Below, in pieces: positions 55,916-64,000 of a DNA stretch of 64,000 bases. Every line of letters begins with the position of its first letter. Position 1 is the stretch's first letter. The position numbers and the translations under genes were made by a program. This DNA is from Flavobacterium sp. MDT1-60 (lineage in GTDB: Bacteria > Bacteroidota > Bacteroidia > Flavobacteriales > Flavobacteriaceae), in contig NZ_CP062159.1 in NCBI RefSeq assembly GCF_014844035.1, positions 2,232,001-2,296,000 on the forward strand. Reading direction: 5' to 3'. The notes under the pieces are model-generated. The model made no database searches and was not told where the DNA came from. It saw only the letters and a list, made by a program, of their open reading frames with translations.

Positions 55916-57142
55916 ATGAAAAAAATACAGATAAATACAACAGAAGTTTTCAAAAGAATAATATTGACTTTAATGCTCGTTTTAGCTTTTTCTTTTTCAG
56001 AAGTTTCAGCTCAGAATGACCCTGTCAAACTAGGATTTATTCCATTAACAGATTGCTCTCCAATCGTAATGGCAAAGGAATTAGGATTGTTTAAAAAATA
56101 CGGAGTTGAAGTTGTGGTAACCAAAGAATCTTCATGGGCTAATGTTCGTGATAAAATTTTAACCGGTGAATTAGACGGAGCGCACTGTCTGTATTCAATG
56201 CCGTTTTCGGTTTACACCGGGGTAGGAGGAAAAGCAGGTTCTGAAATGAAAATCGCCATGATGCTGAATGTTAATGGCCAGGCGATTACACTTTCGAATG
56301 ATTTTTGTGGCAAAGTAGGCTTCAAACAAATGAATAAAATTGCGCCCGTTGTGGCTGCCAAACTAAAGGCAGAGAAAGAAGTGACTTTTGCCATGACTTT
56401 TCCTGGAGGAACACACGATTTATGGCTAAGAAACTGGATGGCAATTGCAGGTGTAAGTCAAAAAACATCTAAAATTATTACGATTCCGCCTCCTCAAATG
56501 GTGGCTAATATGAAAGTGGGGAACATGGATGGGTATTGTGTAGGAGAGCCTTGGGGAGGAGTCGCTGTAAAACAAGGAATTGGTTTTACACAAGTAGCTT
56601 CGCAAGATATCTGGAAAGACCATCCTGAAAAAGCGTTGGTTGTCAATAAAGAATTCAGCGAAAAAAGAAGAACTGATCTTGTAAAAGTGATGAAAGCGGT
56701 TTTAGAAGCCTGCATATGGTTAGATAATCCGGCCAATCGTAAAAAAGCAGCTGCAATAATAGGGAAAGCGCCTTATGTAAATGCTCCTGCGGATGTTATT
56801 GAAAATAGATTAATGGGGAATTACGATTTGGGTTGCAATCAAGGGACGGAAGTTTATGCCAAAGATTATATGTTGTTTTACAAAGGCGGTTTGGTGAATT
56901 ACCCTAGAAAATCCTATGCTATTTGGGCCATGGCACAGTATGTTCGATTTGGATATTTGAAAGAAGCGCCAAATTACAAAGCAATTGCCGATAAATTGAT
57001 TCTGCAGGATTTATATGAAGAAGTAGCGAAAAGCATGAAAGTAAAAGTGCCAAATGATGACATGAAGCCTTTCTCGTTAACGATGGATAAAACAGTTTTT
57101 GATCCTTCAAATCCAGCGGCATATTTAAAAGTAGTTAAATAG
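55916..57142 (+). CDS. nrtA: NrtA-type nitrate-binding protein of an ABC transporter
   Basis: 408 residues. The signal sequence ends SEVSAQ with no lipobox cysteine, so it is probably soluble in the periplasm. Family features are LGFIPLTDCSPIVMAKELGLFKKYGVEV, KILTGELDGAHCLYSMPFSV, TFPGGTHDLWLRNWMAIAG and the GYCVGEPWGGVA loop. This matches NrtA/NasF-type nitrate or nitrite receptors rather than taurine (SsuA) ones. It precedes the permease and ATPase genes. Confidence 0.92.
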   Translation: MKKIQINTTEVFKRIILTLMLVLAFSFSEVSAQNDPVKLGFIPLTDCSPIVMAKELGLFKKYGVEVVVTKESSWANVRDKILTGELDGAHCLYSMPFSVYTGVGGKAGSEMKIAMMLNVNGQAITLSNDFCGKVGFKQMNKIAPVVAAKLKAEKEVTFAMTFPGGTHDLWLRNWMAIAGVSQKTSKIITIPPPQMVANMKVGNMDGYCVGEPWGGVAVKQGIGFTQVASQDIWKDHPEKALVVNKEFSEKRRTDLVKVMKAVLEACIWLDNPANRKKAAAIIGKAPYVNAPADVIENRLMGNYDLGCNQGTEVYAKDYMLFYKGGLVNYPRKSYAIWAMAQYVRFGYLKEAPNYKAIADKLILQDLYEEVAKSMKVKVPNDDMKPFSLTMDKTVFDPSNPAAYLKVVK

Positions 57143-57211
57143 AAAGACTATTTTTTAAGTGGATAAAGATTAATTTTTTTCCGTCACGACCCGACCGAAG
57201 GGAATAGACGA

Positions 57212-57270
57212 AGTAATTCACGAATTATTTATTGTCTTATTTAATAGAAAAAGCTAATTCGTGAATTAGG
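57212..57270. repeat. Inverted repeat AATTCACGAATTA
   Basis: TAATTCACGAATTA (about 57213-57226) and TAATTCGTGAATTA (about 57255-57268) are complementary around an AT-rich loop. The flanking CCGTCACGACCCGACCGAAGG and GGGGCGGAAAA also suggest a mobile-like intergenic repeat. It fills the 173-base gap between nrtA and nrtB. Confidence 0.65.
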
Positions 57271-57315
57271 GGCGGAAAACACCAACATATTTTTTTTAAT
57301 TTAAATCAGAATATC

Positions 57316-58203
57316 ATGTCTAATAAAGATACCTTAACGCTAAACGATATTGCGGATCAAACGGAAGTTTTGATGGAAAACACCGCAATTGATAACGGAA
57401 GAAATGAGAAATTAAAATTGATTTTAAATTCAGTTTTGATTAAACTAAAATCTACTGCGTTTGCAGGAATCGGAATTGCTTTGTTTATTGGTTTTTGGAG
57501 TTTATTGAGTTTCTATACGAAAGATGCACTGCCTGGACCTTTGGCTACTTTTGCCGTTTTGAAAGAAATGTTAAGTGACCCGTTTTATGATTACGGACCA
57601 AATGATAAAGGAATTGGACTGCAATTGTTTAATTCAATAAAAACCGTTTTACTGGGCTTTTTATTAGGTTCGTTTGTAGCGATTCCGATCGGAATTTTGA
57701 TGGGAGCCAGTACGATTTGCAAACAAATTATGTATCCAATTGTACAACTTTTAAAACCAGTTTCGCCTTTGGCATGGTTTCCTATTGGTTTGGTTGTTTT
57801 TAAGGACACTGGCCTGGCGACCATATTTATCGTTTTCATAACGTCTTTATGGTCCACTTTGATCAACACTTCTTTCGGAATCGCTTCAATTCCACAAGAT
57901 CATAAAAATGTAGCAAAGGCATTCGGTTTCTCAAAAATGCGTTATCTGACTAAAATTTTGATTCCGTTTAGTTTGCCTCACATTATCACCGGATTGCGTT
58001 TGAGTATTAGCGTTGCGTGGTTGGTAATTGTTGCCGGAGAAATGCTTTCAGGTGGCGCAGGAATCGGATTTTTTGTCTGGGACAGCTGGAATGCCTTAAG
58101 TTTAGAAAAAGTAATTTCAGCCATCATCATCATCGGAATAGTTGGTTTATTATTCGATAAATTCTTCACTTTTATAGAAAATAAAGTGTCTTATAAAGGA
58201 TAG
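57316..58203 (+). CDS. nrtB: NrtB-type nitrate ABC transporter permease
   Basis: 295 residues. A 50-residue polar N-terminus is followed by about six spans and the EAA-type loop (FGFSKMRYLTKILIPFSLPHIITGLRLSISVAW). SLWSTLINTSFGIASIPQDHKNVAKAF and VAGEMLSGGAGIGFFVWDSWN are typical of nitrate/taurine-type permeases. It works with the binding protein upstream and the ATPase downstream in the inner membrane. Confidence 0.92.
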   Translation: MSNKDTLTLNDIADQTEVLMENTAIDNGRNEKLKLILNSVLIKLKSTAFAGIGIALFIGFWSLLSFYTKDALPGPLATFAVLKEMLSDPFYDYGPNDKGIGLQLFNSIKTVLLGFLLGSFVAIPIGILMGASTICKQIMYPIVQLLKPVSPLAWFPIGLVVFKDTGLATIFIVFITSLWSTLINTSFGIASIPQDHKNVAKAFGFSKMRYLTKILIPFSLPHIITGLRLSISVAWLVIVAGEMLSGGAGIGFFVWDSWNALSLEKVISAIIIIGIVGLLFDKFFTFIENKVSYKG

Positions 58204-58306
58204 GTTCAAAGGTTCATAGGACCAAAGGGACAAAGGTTTTTAAACTTGAAACCTGAAACTTCGAAACCTCCAGAAATCTAAAATCAACAATCTAAAATCT
58301 AACATT

Positions 58307-59113
58307 ATGAGTTATTTAGAAATCAAAAATTTAGAGATATCATTTCCAACTCCAAAAGGGAAATACATTGCCGTTCGTGATATTAATTTATCCATTCAAA
58401 AAGGAGAAATCATTTCGATTATCGGGCATTCAGGTTGTGGAAAATCCACTATTATGAATGCCATTGGAGGCATGCTGACACCAACTGGCGGTTCTGTTGA
58501 ATTGGCCAATCAAAAGATAAAAGGACCGGGACCGGATCGCGGAATCGTTTTCCAGAATTATTCACTTTTACCCTGGTTAACAGTAGAGCAGAATATTTTT
58601 CAGGCTGTTGATTCAGTTATGAATTGCTCGAAAAAAGAGAAACACGAAATTGTGATTCAGAATCTTAAAATGGTCAATTTATTTGAGCATAAAGATAAAT
58701 TACCGGGACAACTTTCAGGCGGAATGAAACAGCGTGTTGCCATTGCGAGAGCTTTTGCAATCAATCCGGGAGTATTACTTTTAGATGAGCCTTTCGGAGC
58801 TTTAGATGCCTTAACAAAAGGATCGATGCAGTTGGAAGTTTTGAAATTGTGGAACTTAGACAACAGGGAAAAAACGATCGTAATGATCACGCATGATATT
58901 GAAGAAGCTTTGTTTTTATCCGATAGAATTGTGGTGTTGAATAATGGTCCGGCATCAACGATAAGAGAAATTGTAGAAGTACATTTGCCAAGGCCGAGAA
59001 ACAAAATTGAAATTGTAAAAATGCCTGAATATATTACCTTAAGAGATAAATTATTGCATTTATTGACAGATAAATTCTCTATTGAAGATATGGGAATGAA
59101 ATATAAAAATTAA
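58307..59113 (+). CDS. nrtD: NrtD-type nitrate ABC transporter ATP-binding subunit
   Basis: 268 residues. Walker A GHSGCGKST, Q-loop FQNYSLLPWLT, signature LSGGMKQRVAIARA, Walker B LLLDEPFGALD and the switch histidine in ITHDIEEALFLSD are all intact. It lacks the C-terminal NrtA-like sensing domain of cyanobacterial NrtC, so it is the short NrtD type. It ends the operon before a perfect palindromic terminator. Confidence 0.93.
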   Translation: MSYLEIKNLEISFPTPKGKYIAVRDINLSIQKGEIISIIGHSGCGKSTIMNAIGGMLTPTGGSVELANQKIKGPGPDRGIVFQNYSLLPWLTVEQNIFQAVDSVMNCSKKEKHEIVIQNLKMVNLFEHKDKLPGQLSGGMKQRVAIARAFAINPGVLLLDEPFGALDALTKGSMQLEVLKLWNLDNREKTIVMITHDIEEALFLSDRIVVLNNGPASTIREIVEVHLPRPRNKIEIVKMPEYITLRDKLLHLLTDKFSIEDMGMKYKN

Positions 59114-59135
59114 AGAGAATTTAGTTGAGATGTTC

Positions 59136-59165
59136 TGTTGAGACGCAAATCTTTGCGTCTCAACA
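59136..59165. terminator. Bidirectional terminator/palindrome after nrtD
   Basis: A 14-bp perfect stem TGTTGAGACGCAAA with complement at 59152-59165 and a 2-base centre. It lies between converging genes. There is no U run, so it may instead be another intergenic palindrome. Confidence 0.6.
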
Positions 59166-59175
59166 TGATATTGAT

Positions 59176-59799
59176 TTACTTTTTCTTACCAACAAATCGA
59201 ATTACAGAACCTTTTCCGTTATGGAATAAACCTTCGTTCAATTCAATTTCTGTTTCTTCTAATTGGATGATTTCGTAGTTCGGAAAATCAGCTTTTAATT
59301 CTTCAATGGAAAACAAAGATTCAATATCTTTTGGTCCTCCAACCTTATCATTTATAGCAAGATATTCCAAATGCTTTTTGCTGAAAGCTTCAAAAATAAT
59401 GATTCCGTCTTTTCGTAAATAAGTTTCAAGGGTTTTATGAAGATCGGATTTGATTTCGGCTGGAAAGTGAGCATAAATCAAAGCGATTGCATCAAATTGT
59501 TCCGGTTGATAATTCAGTGTTTCTAGTTTACCCACTTTATAATCGATTGTTACATTGTTTGCTTCAGCCAATTTTAAAGCTTTATTTTTTCCTTCTTCGC
59601 TGATATCAAAAGCAGCAACTTTCCAACCCAATTTAGCGGCGTAAACAGCATTTCGTCCTTCGCCTTCGGCAGGAAAAAGAATGGTTCCGGGGTTTAATTT
59701 TTCGATTTGTTCTTTAAAGAAGTTATTGGGCTCTTCGCCATACGCAAATTCCTCGTTGCTGTAGCGGTCGTTCCATCTTTCCGTCCAGGTGTCATTCAT
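59176..59799 (-). CDS. Class I SAM-dependent methyltransferase (TehB/tellurite-like)
   Basis: 207 residues. [18 protein letters not shown] at the start, SAM loop [31 protein letters not shown], then [16 protein letters not shown] and [13 protein letters not shown]. The layout resembles TehB-like and thiopurine-type small-molecule methyltransferases. The substrate is unknown. It is 3 bases after the endonuclease-like gene, so the two are co-transcribed. Confidence 0.85.
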   Translation of the reverse strand: MNDTWTERWNDRYSNEEFAYGEEPNNFFKEQIEKLNPGTILFPAEGEGRNAVYAAKLGWKVAAFDISEEGKNKALKLAEANNVTIDYKVGKLETLNYQPEQFDAIALIYAHFPAEIKSDLHKTLETYLRKDGIIIFEAFSKKHLEYLAINDKVGGPKDIESLFSIEELKADFPNYEIIQLEETEIELNEGLFHNGKGSVIRFVGKKK

Positions 59800-59802
59800 T
59801 AT

Positions 59803-60516
59803 TTATAGATTAAAGTTAATAATTAAAGGCTTGTGGTCACTGTGCATTGTCCAGTCGTGATAAGTTCCAACTTCGACATTGTCCAGAACTTCTATAAAAT
59901 CATTGGAAGCAAAACAATAATCAAGATGATACGGTTTGTTTTCGTGACGATAAAGATACAAAGTAGGATGCTCTTCTTTACCCTGAATTTGATTGAAAAA
60001 TTTATGGTAAGTACTATAGATTTTCTTTGCTTCGAGTTTGTTGACGACCGTGGTATGATTTCCTTCGCGACGTGGCTTGTCCCAAATCGTATTACTGTTG
60101 AAATCGCCAATTAAAATCGTTTTGGTTTCGCTAATTAAATCGTCATAATAATTGATGGCTTTCCAAACCTGGGTTACATAAGCGCCATCTTTATCCGCCG
60201 GATTATTGGCCCAAACAGCAAACAAAGTAAAATCAACTTTACCACCTGTAACGGCAATTGGAAGAATGTTTTTGAAGATTGGATTATGGCAATCGAGCAA
60301 CTGAAAGCGATAATCACCATAAGAAAAAACACCAATTCCTTTATGCGGATTGGTACCATACCAAAGAATGTCGTTTGGTAATTTTGTATGGCCGGTAAAT
60401 TTTAATTTTTCAGGATTTTCACACTCAGAAATTACGGCAATATCAGGATGATAAGGCAGAATGAATTCTGCCTTTTTTCTGAATGCCATGTTGCAATTCC
60501 AGGTTATGAGTTTCAT
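59803..60516 (-). CDS. Endonuclease/exonuclease/phosphatase-family protein
   Basis: 237 residues with the fold's metal motifs: ITWNCNMAFRKKAEF, the catalytic Glu in VISECENPEK, IGDFNSNTIWD and the C-terminal HSDHKPLI. No signal peptide. These metal enzymes cut DNA, RNA or phosphoesters; the target cannot be read from the sequence. Operon partner of the methyltransferase. Confidence 0.85.
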   Translation of the reverse strand: MKLITWNCNMAFRKKAEFILPYHPDIAVISECENPEKLKFTGHTKLPNDILWYGTNPHKGIGVFSYGDYRFQLLDCHNPIFKNILPIAVTGGKVDFTLFAVWANNPADKDGAYVTQVWKAINYYDDLISETKTILIGDFNSNTIWDKPRREGNHTTVVNKLEAKKIYSTYHKFFNQIQGKEEHPTLYLYRHENKPYHLDYCFASNDFIEVLDNVEVGTYHDWTMHSDHKPLIINFNL

Positions 60517-60547
60517 TTACAAGAAATTTTAAAAAGAGAATAAAAGA

Positions 60548-61249
60548 TTAAGCAACCCAAGTTCCTTCAACTTCATCAATAATCCATTTATTATTGATTT
60601 TTTTTATATAAATTCTAAATCCTTGTCCGCAATGTCTGCCACAAACAAAACCGCCATCTAAAATTCCAAATTGTCTATTTTTATCAAATTGTATTCTAGA
60701 AAATGAAACCACCCCTCCAAATATAAAATCGTATTTTGCTTTCCAAATTGTTTTTTTATCTTTTGGAAATTGAGCAATATCTTTAATTAAAAATTTATTG
60801 TCGAGTTTTATTTTTTTAAAATCAAAAATATATTCAGTTTCTTTTTTTTCTTTTGATATAAAGATTTTTGAATTAAAGTGTTTTTCAAAATCTTCAGATA
60901 GATCTTGATTGTTGTCTTTTAATAATGGGTCAAAAGCAACAATAATTTTCGAAGTATCTTTTTCAATTTTACGTAATTGCATTTTCCATTCTAGTAATTT
61001 TTGCTTTTGCTCTTTCGTTCCTTTTGTTGAATCTATACCAATATGATTTCCTTCTTTGTCATATAAAATTTCTCCAACAATAGGGGGAGGATTAAAAAAC
61101 ATTCTCATATCAATACACGTTGAATCGATTAAACTTGGAAAAATTTCTGTCATAACATTTTTCTCAAATTCTAAATCTGTAAGTTTCTTTTCACAGCTAG
61201 AAAAAAGAATAACTATTAGTATGACTCTTAGCTTTATAATTCTATTCAT
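60548..61249 (-). CDS. Hypothetical lipoprotein
   Basis: 233 residues. The N-terminus MNRIIKLRVILIVILFSSCEKK is a lipoprotein signal with Cys at about residue 19. The body is lysine-rich and mixed, with FVCGRHCGQGFRIYIKKINNKWIIDEVEGTWV at the end, like small NTF2-type or DUF proteins. No family recognised. It is preceded by a terminator, so it has its own promoter or shares that of the downstream endonuclease-like gene. Confidence 0.75.
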   Translation of the reverse strand: MNRIIKLRVILIVILFSSCEKKLTDLEFEKNVMTEIFPSLIDSTCIDMRMFFNPPPIVGEILYDKEGNHIGIDSTKGTKEQKQKLLEWKMQLRKIEKDTSKIIVAFDPLLKDNNQDLSEDFEKHFNSKIFISKEKKETEYIFDFKKIKLDNKFLIKDIAQFPKDKKTIWKAKYDFIFGGVVSFSRIQFDKNRQFGILDGGFVCGRHCGQGFRIYIKKINNKWIIDEVEGTWVA

Positions 61250-61302
61250 TTACCAAATATATCAATTAAAAACAGCAAAATAATTTATGTAAACCAAAAA
61301 AA

Positions 61303-61330
61303 TACCCTTTTTCAAAACTGAAAAAGGGTA
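61303..61330 (-). terminator. Terminator after the small exported protein gene
   Basis: 12-bp stem TACCCTTTTTCA / TGAAAAAGGGTA with a 4-base loop, 57 bases beyond the stop at 61387. Confidence 0.8.
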
Positions 61331-61386
61331 AATTGATAATGTATATTTTAGAAAATTAGATTAAATATTGCTTTAAACTTTTAATC

Positions 61387-61752
61387 TTAACCAACAAGTC
61401 TTGTTACACCGTTATTAATGTCAATTTCTGCAAAATTGTGTTTTCCCATCACGATAAGTAGTTTGTCTGTATTATATCCTACATATCTTATTTGAGCTTC
61501 TCCACGTTTTGGTTCTCCGCAAACAGAAATTACATTGGTTTGCCATTTCAATTTACTTCCTTTGTAAGCAGATATGGTTTGTAGGTCGTTTTCAACATAA
61601 TAAATAATGTTGTTTTTTTTAATTCCTCTTTTTTGTGTTTTTGCAAAATTAATTTCTGAGTTTTTTGAAATTAAAGTCTCATTGAATTTTTGGCCAATAC
61701 CAGTGTGAGTTACAAAAAAGGTTAACATGGATAATTTTAAAAATTGTTTCAT
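61387..61752 (-). CDS. Hypothetical small exported protein
   Basis: 121 residues from the ATG at 61752, which begins a signal peptide (MKQFLKLSMLTFFVTHTGIG). Upstream in-frame ATGs at 61773 and 61794 would put 7-14 polar residues in front and fit less well. The mature part contains NIIYYVENDLQTISAYKGSKLKWQTNVISVCGEPKRGEAQIRYVGY, suggestive of a beta-propeller-like fragment. No family recognised. Confidence 0.65.
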   Translation of the reverse strand: MKQFLKLSMLTFFVTHTGIGQKFNETLISKNSEINFAKTQKRGIKKNNIIYYVENDLQTISAYKGSKLKWQTNVISVCGEPKRGEAQIRYVGYNTDKLLIVMGKHNFAEIDINNGVTRLVG

Positions 61753-61833
61753 TTGGATAGAATTGGGGTTCATAATCGATTCAAATATAATCAATTAAAG
61801 CAAATAATAACATTTTGTTAAGACAAAAAAAAA

Positions 61834-61861
61834 TACCCTTTACCGAAATAGGAAAAGGGTA
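61834..61861 (-). terminator. Terminator after the second porin
   Basis: TACCCTTT pairs with AAAGGGTA across a 12-base loop, flanked by an A run on the plus strand (U run on the gene strand). It begins 29 bases past the porin stop. Confidence 0.65.
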
Positions 61862-61889
61862 AAATATATAAGTTAATTTTACAGAAAAA

Positions 61890-63158
61890 CTATTTTTTCC
61901 AGCTGAAAATTCTTGGATTTACAGAAATCATCAACCAGGCCCAATTGTTGGTATGGTCAGCATCTCCGGTTTTTATAAATTCTAAAGTTTTAGATCCAAA
62001 CATTTGAGAATAACCTCCTGATACCGTAATGTCTTTTTTGAAATTATAACCAAAAGTAGCGTCAATTTCAGTTCCTAAATACGAGTCAAGTTTGGCACTT
62101 TGAGGTAGAGGTGTAACAACATCAGCAGCTGACAAAAATACATGCGGAATCAAAGCAAATTGCCATTTGTTTATATTATAGTTTAATTTCAAAAATGCAT
62201 CTTGCAAACCAATATTATTTAAGTGATTCCCAACATAAAAATAATCCATATAACCATTAAAACCGTGGTTGGTTCCAAATATTGGATTGAATGATTTTAT
62301 AACGGTGCTTCCATCATTTGACGCTTTTCCAGATAGGAATTCATATCCTAATCCAGCTTTGAATGATTCGGTTATTTGGTATCCAAAGTTAGCTGCAGCA
62401 TTCCAAGCGCTCACTTGTAAATCGTTGCTTTTCCCCGTTTGCCCGTAAAGCCAAAAATTACTGTCTATTTTATTATTTTTGTATGTAAGGTATGGTCCAA
62501 ATGTCTGTTTGTAATCTACTAATAATTTAGCATCGGGATTTGCATATTCGTAACCGGTGTTAAGCAATAAAAAACTTAAACCTAGTTCAGTATTGAATTG
62601 GTTATGATACCATGCATATTGCAATGTTTTATAAGTATTAACGGTATAAGGAGTCTGAAGAACATTTTCAGCAGTTGAATTGTAAGCTCCTCCCAAATCT
62701 AATTTCTGTGTTTCAGTATGATAACTTACTGTCAATGCATCGTGACTTTGCGCCTGCTGTCCCCAATCTTGCTCTCCAAGAATACGTTGATTGTCGTAAG
62801 ATAGCACTTGGCGACCCATTCTTGCACTCCATTTTTGAGTAAAATTGTATTGTGCCCAAGCTTCAAAAACTGCCACTCCATTTTTATCTGCTGTCGCTGC
62901 AGGTACAACATCGCCCCATGTTCTGGTGTTTTGAAGCGTCAATTTTACGGTTAAGTCTTCTTGTTTGTAATTGAAGTTTAAACGGGAACGCTGTGAAATT
63001 TGAGAAGTTCCTTTCTGACCTTCGGGTAAAAGTGTTTTGTATCCATTTCTGTATTCAAAACGTGGTCTAACTTGTAAGTTTACATCTAATTCCTGCGCCT
63101 GAATTGAAGCGCTCATTCCTCCTAATACTAATAAAATGAGTATTCTTAGTTTTTTCAT
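61890..63158 (-). CDS. Alginate-export-type outer-membrane porin (second copy)
   Basis: 422 residues with a signal peptide ending SIQAQ. It shows LQVRPRFEYRNGYKTLLPEGQKG, the characteristic MGRQVLSYDNQRILGEQDWGQQAQSHDA segment and a C-terminus WAWLMISVNPR. It is clearly related to the porin at 54448 but shorter and divergent. Its position between nitrate transporters suggests passage of nitrate or another anion across the outer membrane. Confidence 0.85.
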   Translation of the reverse strand: MKKLRILILLVLGGMSASIQAQELDVNLQVRPRFEYRNGYKTLLPEGQKGTSQISQRSRLNFNYKQEDLTVKLTLQNTRTWGDVVPAATADKNGVAVFEAWAQYNFTQKWSARMGRQVLSYDNQRILGEQDWGQQAQSHDALTVSYHTETQKLDLGGAYNSTAENVLQTPYTVNTYKTLQYAWYHNQFNTELGLSFLLLNTGYEYANPDAKLLVDYKQTFGPYLTYKNNKIDSNFWLYGQTGKSNDLQVSAWNAAANFGYQITESFKAGLGYEFLSGKASNDGSTVIKSFNPIFGTNHGFNGYMDYFYVGNHLNNIGLQDAFLKLNYNINKWQFALIPHVFLSAADVVTPLPQSAKLDSYLGTEIDATFGYNFKKDITVSGGYSQMFGSKTLEFIKTGDADHTNNWAWLMISVNPRIFSWKK

Positions 63159-63391
63159 TTCTTTTTTATTTTGATGAGTCGCAAATTTATAAGATTAATA
63201 GGATTTTCTTAAATGATAAAAATCATATTTGTAAATTATTTTGCTGTTGGTAATAAGTCGTTTTTTTTATAATTGAAAATGAGAAAGATACAATTAAATT
63301 TCACGAAATACCTGTTCGTTTTTCTACAAAAATTAATATAAAAAGAGTGTAATTTTATGTTTTTGTGATAGGATAATGAAATTAAAAAAAA

Positions 63392-63429
63392 TAAAAGGAG
63401 CTTTTGAAATGAATCAAAAGCTCCTTTTA
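63392..63429 (-). terminator. Terminator of the partial narK gene
   Basis: 16-bp stem TAAAAGGAGCTTTTGA (63392-63407) with its complement at 63414-63429, 76 bases past the narK stop at 63506. Between here and the porin start at 63158 the sequence is AT-rich promoter region with no gene seen. Confidence 0.85.
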
Positions 63430-63505
63430 ATAGAGAGAATTAGAACTATCTGACTTTCGTCGAGTTTAGTTTGTTAAATATAGTAAAATTAATTTAATAA
63501 ATGGA

Positions 63506-64000
63506 TTATTGTCTGTCAATTACACGGGCTAAAACAGGCTGTTTTTCGTTCATTATTTTGGTGATGGTATAATGCATCCAAATCAGGCAAATAACTGAAA
63601 ACACTAAAATAAAAATCCATGAACTTGACCAGATTCCGGTTGAGGTTAGCAAATATCCAAAGATAATTGGCCCAAAGAAACCGCCCAAACCACCAATCAT
63701 TCCAACCATTCCGCCAACAACACCAACTTCAGTCGGAAAATATTCCGGAATATGTTTGTAAACCGCTGCTTTTCCAATTCCCCAGGAAATCCCGATTAGG
63801 ATAACCAAAACAAGAAAAACCCACATATTGGCATCGAATTTAATTACTGTAATTCCTTTTGCCAGTAATTCTTTTTTCTTTACCGTTTGGTTTTGTTGAA
63901 CAACCACTTGCTGCCATGAAGTTCTGGTTGGGAAAATAGCATTTTCACTTTCGGTTTCTTTCTTTTGAGCAACGGCAAAATCAGTATCACCAACTTTAAT
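63506..64000 (-). CDS. NarK-family nitrate/nitrite transporter, C-terminal part (cut by window edge)
   Basis: The frame is open from 63506 to the end of the window; the visible 164 residues are the C-terminal third. They include the end of the polar insertion (SWQQVVVQQNQTVKKKELLAKGITVIKFDANMW), the signature GGLGGFFGPIIFGYL and the last spans. It is closest to the two 490-residue copies at 29578 and 31254, and is a fourth NarK within 35 kb. Confidence 0.9.
   Translation of the reverse strand: MKVGDTDFAVAQKKETESENAIFPTRTSWQQVVVQQNQTVKKKELLAKGITVIKFDANMWVFLVLVILIGISWGIGKAAVYKHIPEYFPTEVGVVGGMVGMIGGLGGFFGPIIFGYLLTSTGIWSSSWIFILVFSVICLIWMHYTITKIMNEKQPVLARVIDRQ

Overview
The window looks like a chromosomal segment of a Flavobacterium-type member of the Bacteroidota. 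The evidence is low GC, two SusC/SusD pairs, lipoprotein and signal-peptide styles typical of the phylum, promoters of the form TTTG-N19-TAnnTTTG, and intergenic palindromic repeats common in flavobacteria. No rRNA, tRNA, phage, insertion sequence or CRISPR array was seen.

Layout. 0-7.5 kb: an Lrp/AsnC regulator divergent from ornithine aminotransferase, a frameshifted DUF1810 gene, and a SusC/SusD pair whose SusC is broken by one missing base. 7.5-29 kb, all on the minus strand: a sulfur-scavenging block. It holds (a) an operon of sulfatase, cysteine synthase, a family 2A encapsulin shell and its cysteine desulfurase cargo; (b) an operon of a 39-residue membrane peptide, two near-identical membrane hydroxylases, a secreted rhodanese-thioredoxin, a frameshifted sulfatase and a YeiH-type transporter; (c) an operon of SusC, SusD and two sulfatases. 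Operons (a) and (c) are preceded by paralogous 350-500 nt leaders. Each leader has the same promoter and a previously unmarked 28-codon, TTG-started leader peptide ending in FCYMCxCC-stop, followed by a conserved RNA stem. I read these as a cysteine-sensing attenuation system that places sulfate-ester uptake and an encapsulin under sulfur control. This is the most interesting signal in the window.

29.5-39 kb, plus strand: three NarK-type transporters, a NarI-like membrane protein, a molybdopterin oxidoreductase, a four-cluster ferredoxin subunit, a Tat-exported Rieske protein and a small membrane protein. Together they look like an unusual nitrate-reductase complex. 39-47 kb: molybdenum cofactor and siroheme genes (moeA, mobA, cobA, moaD, moeB-rhodanese, moaE, a moaC-moaB fusion, moaA) plus a TSUP permease. 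47-59 kb: a lysine-rich protein, a rubredoxin-fused NiR/SiR-like protein, an assimilatory nitrate reductase fused to an FAD reductase and a BFD domain, a divergent Crp/Fnr regulator with an N-terminal cysteine cluster, and a nitrate ABC uptake system with its own outer-membrane porin. 59-64 kb: a methyltransferase, an endonuclease-like protein, two small exported proteins, a second porin and a partial NarK.

The nitrogen half appears tied together by a 14-bp palindrome, A[AC]GTA-N4-TAC[GT]T. It occurs before moeA, twice between the nitrate reductase and the Crp/Fnr gene, and before the porin-ABC operon. Three genes each lack a single A; this may reflect sequencing error or real decay.
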